Assembly: GCF_002086455.1 (NCBI RefSeq)
Contig: NZ_MVHC01000004.1
Span: 240,305-304,304, forward strand
Length of the DNA: 64,000 nucleotides
Origin: Mycolicibacter algericus DSM 45454
GTDB taxonomy: Bacteria; Actinomycetota; Actinomycetes; Mycobacteriales; Mycobacteriaceae
Direction: 5' to 3'
Shown here: positions 61,502 through 64,000 of the stretch, one piece after another
Numbering within the stretch: the stretch's first letter is position 1
How the letters are laid out: the number at the start of each line of letters is the position of its first letter
Translations under genes and position numbers: made by a program
Notes under the pieces: generated by a model
Databases searched by the model: none
Seen by the model: the letters and a program-made list of their open reading frames with translations, nothing else
Told to the model about the DNA's origin: nothing

Positions 61502-62077
61502 ATGAGATCAGCCCTCGCGCTCGTCGTCGCGCTCGTCGTCAGCATCTCCGCGGGCGCCTGTCACCGCTCGGCGCCGGTGCCCGAGCAGCAGGAACCGAGC
61601 AGTTCGGCGGCGGCCAACACCGGCAGCCCCGGCGACATCGCCTTCCTGGAGGACATGGTCATCCACCATCAGCAGGCGCTGGAGTTGACGGCCATGGTGC
61701 CCGGGCAGAGCACCGATCCGGCGGTGGTGGCGCTCGCCGACCACATCGCCGCCCAGCAGCGTGTCGAACTGCAGGGTTGCCAGGCGCAGTTGCTGCAATG
61801 GGAAGCGTCCGACGAGCACGACATGGCCACCGACAAGCGCGACATCCCCGGCATGGTCGATGAGGCCACCATGGACAAACTGCGCGGCCTGCGGGGCTCG
61901 GAATTCGACAAGCTGTGGCTGCGGTCGATGATCTCCCACCACCGTGGCGCGATCAAGATGGCACACAACGAGATCGAACACGGTCAGAGCCCGGAGGCGA
62001 TCAGCATCGCGCAGTCGTTGGCGGTGCGGCAACAGGCCGAGATAGATCAGATGAACCAACAGTTGGGGACGCTATGA
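61502..62077 (+). CDS. DUF305 lipoprotein, probable copper-responsive
   Basis: A 191-aa exported protein. An N-terminal signal (MRSALALVVALVVSISAGAC) suggests lipidation at Cys20, though the lipobox is not canonical. The DUF305 ferritin-like helical domain carries the paired His motifs MVIHHQQALELTAM (near residue 58) and MISHHRGAIKMAHNEI (near residue 142). DUF305 proteins bind metals, and some are copper-inducible in actinobacteria. It starts at the predicted +1 of a RicR-controlled promoter and overlaps ricR by 4 bp (ATGA). M. tuberculosis lacks a gene between ilvD and ricR, so this is an extra presumed RicR target. Confidence 0.87.
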   Translation: MRSALALVVALVVSISAGACHRSAPVPEQQEPSSSAAANTGSPGDIAFLEDMVIHHQQALELTAMVPGQSTDPAVVALADHIAAQQRVELQGCQAQLLQWEASDEHDMATDKRDIPGMVDEATMDKLRGLRGSEFDKLWLRSMISHHRGAIKMAHNEIEHGQSPEAISIAQSLAVRQQAEIDQMNQQLGTL

Positions 62078-62367
62078 CCACCGATGCCCCCGGGTACTCC
62101 CCGCGGAAGGACAACTACGCCAAACGACTGCGCCGCATCGAGGGCCAGGTGCGCGGAATCGCCAAGATGATCGACGAGGACAAGTACTGCATCGATGTCC
62201 TCACCCAGATCAGCGCGGTCAACAGTGCGCTGCGCTCGGTCGCGCTCAACCTGCTCGACGAACATCTGGCACACTGCGTCACCGGGGCCGTCAGCGCCGG
62301 TGGGGATGAGGCCGACGCGAAACTGACCGAAGCCTCGGCCGCTATCGCGCGGTTGGTCCGTTCCTGA
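62074..62367 (+). CDS. ricR: Copper-sensing transcriptional repressor RicR (CsoR family)
   Basis: A 97-aa CsoR/FrmR-family protein. The Cu(I) ligands form the C-H-C trio: Cys39 in DKYCIDVL, His64 and Cys68 in EHLAHCV. The LRRIEGQVRGIAKMI helix is the DNA-binding signature. It closely resembles Rv0190 (RicR), which represses mymT, lpqS, ricR and others until copper binds. ATG overlaps the DUF305 stop, so it is read from the operator at 61469, and the mymT operator is 3 kb away. Confidence 0.95.
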   Translation: MTTDAPGYSPRKDNYAKRLRRIEGQVRGIAKMIDEDKYCIDVLTQISAVNSALRSVALNLLDEHLAHCVTGAVSAGGDEADAKLTEASAAIARLVRS

Positions 62368-62446
62368 CCCGCGCGCCGTTACCATGTGACCCGGCAGTTC
62401 CGGGGGCGGCGACGCGCCACACACCACTGGACGCTGCCGCCACACC

Positions 62447-63658
62447 ATGACTGTCGAAACTGGTAGAACCCGAATCGGTCCGTGGACGCCGCGGATCACG
62501 GCGCAGTTGGCGATTCTGGCCGCCGCCGCGTTCATCTACGCCACCGCCGAGATCCTGCCGGTCGGCGCGCTGCCGGCGATCTCGGCCGGCTTGGGCGTCA
62601 GCGAAGCGCTGGTCGGCACCCTGCTGGCCTGGTATGCGGTGGTGGCTGCGGTGACGACGATTCCGCTGGTGCGCTGGACGGCGCACTGGCCGCGCCGCCG
62701 GGTGCTACTGGTCACCCTGGTCTGCCTGACCACCTCGCAGGTGATCTCGGCGATGGCCCCGAACTTCGCGGTGTTGGCCGGCGGCCGAGCGCTGTGCGCG
62801 GTCACCCACGGATTGATGTGGTCGGTGCTGGCGCCGATCGCCACCCGGTTGGTACCGCCCAGTCATTCCGGCCGGGCGACGACGGCGATCTATGTGGGCA
62901 CCAGCCTGGCGCTGGTGGTGGGCATCCCGCTGACATCGGCGATGAGCCTGCTCTGGGGCTGGCGGCTGGCCGTCGTGGTGATCACCGTGGCCGCGGCGGC
63001 CATCACCGTGGCAGCGCGCTTCGCGCTGCCGGCCCTGGTGCTCAGCACCGACCAGCTGGCGCTGGTGGGGCGCCATCACTACCGCAACCGCCGGTTGTTG
63101 GGGGTGAGCACGCTGATGCTGATCGCCGTCACGGGCCACTTCGTCTCCTACACGTTCATCGCGGTGCTCATCGAAGACGTGGTCGGCGTTCCCGGAGCCC
63201 GGCTGGCCTGGCTGCTGGCCGCCTTCGGGGCCGCCGGCCTGGTCGCGATGTCGCTGCTGGCCCGACCGCTGGATCACCGTCCCAAGGCGGTCACCGGCAC
63301 CTGCATGGCCGCGCTGTCCGCAGCGTTCGTCGTCCTGGCCGCGCTGTCGATCGGCGGCCACCACACCACCGGGGCCGCGGTGGCCGGCGCCGCGGCGATC
63401 GTGCTGTGGGGCGCCATGGCGATGGCGGTGTCGCCGATGCTGCAGTCCGCGGCGATGCGCACCGCGCCCGACGATCCCGACGGGGCCTCGGGGCTGTACG
63501 TCACGGCGTTCCAGGTCGGCATAACCGGCGGCTCGCTGGCCGGCGGGTTGCTGTTCGAATGGGCCGGAACGTCGGCGATGCTGAGCGCGTCGGCGCTGCT
63601 GGTGGGCGTCGCGGCGGTGGGCGTGGCGGCGAGCAAACACCTCTTTGTTGTTCCCTGA
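62447..63658 (+). CDS. MFS transporter, DHA1 type (Rv0191-like)
   Basis: A 403-aa major facilitator with 12 predicted helices, beginning with a short cytoplasmic N-terminus and FIYATAEILPVGALPAI (helix 1, motif D1 region). WTAHWPRRRVLL between helices 2 and 3 is the degenerate motif A. It resembles AraJ/sugar-efflux or drug-export proteins; Rv0191 was linked to pyrazinamide-type efflux by others, but I treat the substrate as unknown. ATG at 62447 lies 80 bp after ricR. A fourth possible RicR control cannot be seen because no palindrome lies in that gap. Confidence 0.9.
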   Translation: MTVETGRTRIGPWTPRITAQLAILAAAAFIYATAEILPVGALPAISAGLGVSEALVGTLLAWYAVVAAVTTIPLVRWTAHWPRRRVLLVTLVCLTTSQVISAMAPNFAVLAGGRALCAVTHGLMWSVLAPIATRLVPPSHSGRATTAIYVGTSLALVVGIPLTSAMSLLWGWRLAVVVITVAAAAITVAARFALPALVLSTDQLALVGRHHYRNRRLLGVSTLMLIAVTGHFVSYTFIAVLIEDVVGVPGARLAWLLAAFGAAGLVAMSLLARPLDHRPKAVTGTCMAALSAAFVVLAALSIGGHHTTGAAVAGAAAIVLWGAMAMAVSPMLQSAAMRTAPDDPDGASGLYVTAFQVGITGGSLAGGLLFEWAGTSAMLSASALLVGVAAVGVAASKHLFVVP

Positions 63659-63724
63659 CGGGTAGGGCGCGGTAACGTTCGCCACTATGCGTGCCGTCGA
63701 AACCCCAGTTCAATAGCGCGTAGT

Positions 63725-63744
63725 CCCCTCTTTCGGGGTGTTTT
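63725..63744 (+). terminator. Short hairpin with U-rich tail after the MFS gene
   Basis: CCCC-TCTTTC-GGGG followed by TGTTTT, about 67 bp past the MFS stop. The 4-bp stem is weak, so this is a tentative terminator. Confidence 0.4.
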
Positions 63745-63820
63745 CCACTCGCTACACGAGTTAGCTGACAGTCCTGCTATGCCACACTTGAAACCAAGCT
63801 TTGTGACCGGAGGTACACGC

Positions 63821-64000
63821 ATGTCGGGATGGAAGCTCGCGGGTATCGGAGCCTGGGTGTCCACCGCGGGAATGGCCGCAGTGCTCACGCTGGGTTGCGG
63901 GGCGGCGCTGGCCGACCCACCGCAACAGCCCGGCGACCCCGCGGCGGTCGATGCCGGCCCGATCGACCCGGCCGTCCCGCCCGCCCCCGCCGAGTTGCCG
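63821..64000 (+). CDS. Secreted Pro/Ala-rich protein, N-terminal part (gene runs off the window)
   Basis: ATG at 63821 with GGAGG 8 nt upstream. The first 31 residues are a signal peptide (MSGWKLAGIGAWVSTAGMAA..., cleavage after ALA), with a Cys at residue 26 that does not form a standard lipobox. The mature start DPPQQPGDPAAVDAG and the following Pro/Ala run look disordered. M. tuberculosis has Rv0192A and the L,D-transpeptidase gene Rv0192 here, so a cell-wall role is possible, but the catalytic part is not in the window. Confidence 0.75.
   Translation, partial: MSGWKLAGIGAWVSTAGMAAVLTLGCGAALADPPQQPGDPAAVDAGPIDPAVPPAPAELP

Overview
The window is high-GC actinobacterial DNA and almost certainly comes from a mycobacterium. 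Evidence includes two complete mce (mammalian cell entry) lipid-importer operons, a LppA-type lipoprotein, a 13E12-family HNH protein with a mycobacterial SOS box, the copper metallothionein MymT, the copper regulator RicR and a PtpB-type phosphatase. I cannot name the species. From memory, gene order follows M. tuberculosis Rv0146-Rv0192 closely, and that backbone is broken by several accessory blocks. No tRNA, rRNA, CRISPR array or insertion sequence was seen.

Layout. (1) 1-8529: tail of a methyltransferase gene, aldehyde dehydrogenase and SDR (Rv0147/Rv0148-like), a PtpB-like phosphatase, a 47-aa protein, a TetR regulator (Rv0158-like), an SOS-controlled HNH protein, an alpha/beta hydrolase and an FAD-linked oxidase (Rv0161-like). 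(2) 8544-19767: an 11-kb accessory catabolic island, the best candidate for an undescribed system. It holds a TetR regulator, two double-hotdog thioesterases, an SMP-30-type lactonase, a DUF427 protein and a seven-gene, mostly translationally coupled operon. That operon encodes two proteins of unknown function, a cytochrome P450, two dehydrogenases, an HpcH/HpaI aldolase and a Baeyer-Villiger-type monooxygenase. All three divergent promoter regions of the island carry the same spaced inverted repeat, TTACA-N14-TGTMA, so a TetR-controlled regulon is likely. A pathway of ring or ketone oxidation, lactone opening and aldol cleavage can be inferred; the substrate is unknown.

(3) 19754-36435: adhE1-like dehydrogenase, thioesterase, SRPBCC protein, fadD5 and the complete mce1 operon (yrbE1AB, mce1A-F, mam1A-D), but without the mce1R gene that M. 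tuberculosis has before fadD5. (4) 36439-49524: a second accessory block with a DUF1275 membrane protein and a leftward mce operon ending in an Mpt64-like secreted protein gene. The first gene of this operon, yrbEA, has an in-frame TGA where a conserved Trp is expected. A secreted protein and a second Mce-associated protein lie beyond it. (5) 49561-56032: lprO-position phosphodiester glycosidase and pirin, then a DUF1023 hydrolase/LppA-like pair, an alcohol dehydrogenase with KstR-like and KstR2-like sites, and an SDR, where M. tuberculosis has sigG.

(6) 56080-64000: monoacylglycerol lipase (Rv0183), DUF2786 protein, zinc-metallohydrolase-like protein, mymT, O-methyltransferase, truncated hemoglobin, ilvD, a DUF305 lipoprotein-ricR operon, an MFS transporter and the start of a secreted protein gene. 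Two near-identical RicR palindromes (ATACCCC-N3-GGGGTAT) lie in front of mymT and in front of DUF305-ricR, defining a local copper-response unit.

Comparisons with M. tuberculosis rest on remembered gene order and sequences, not on a search.
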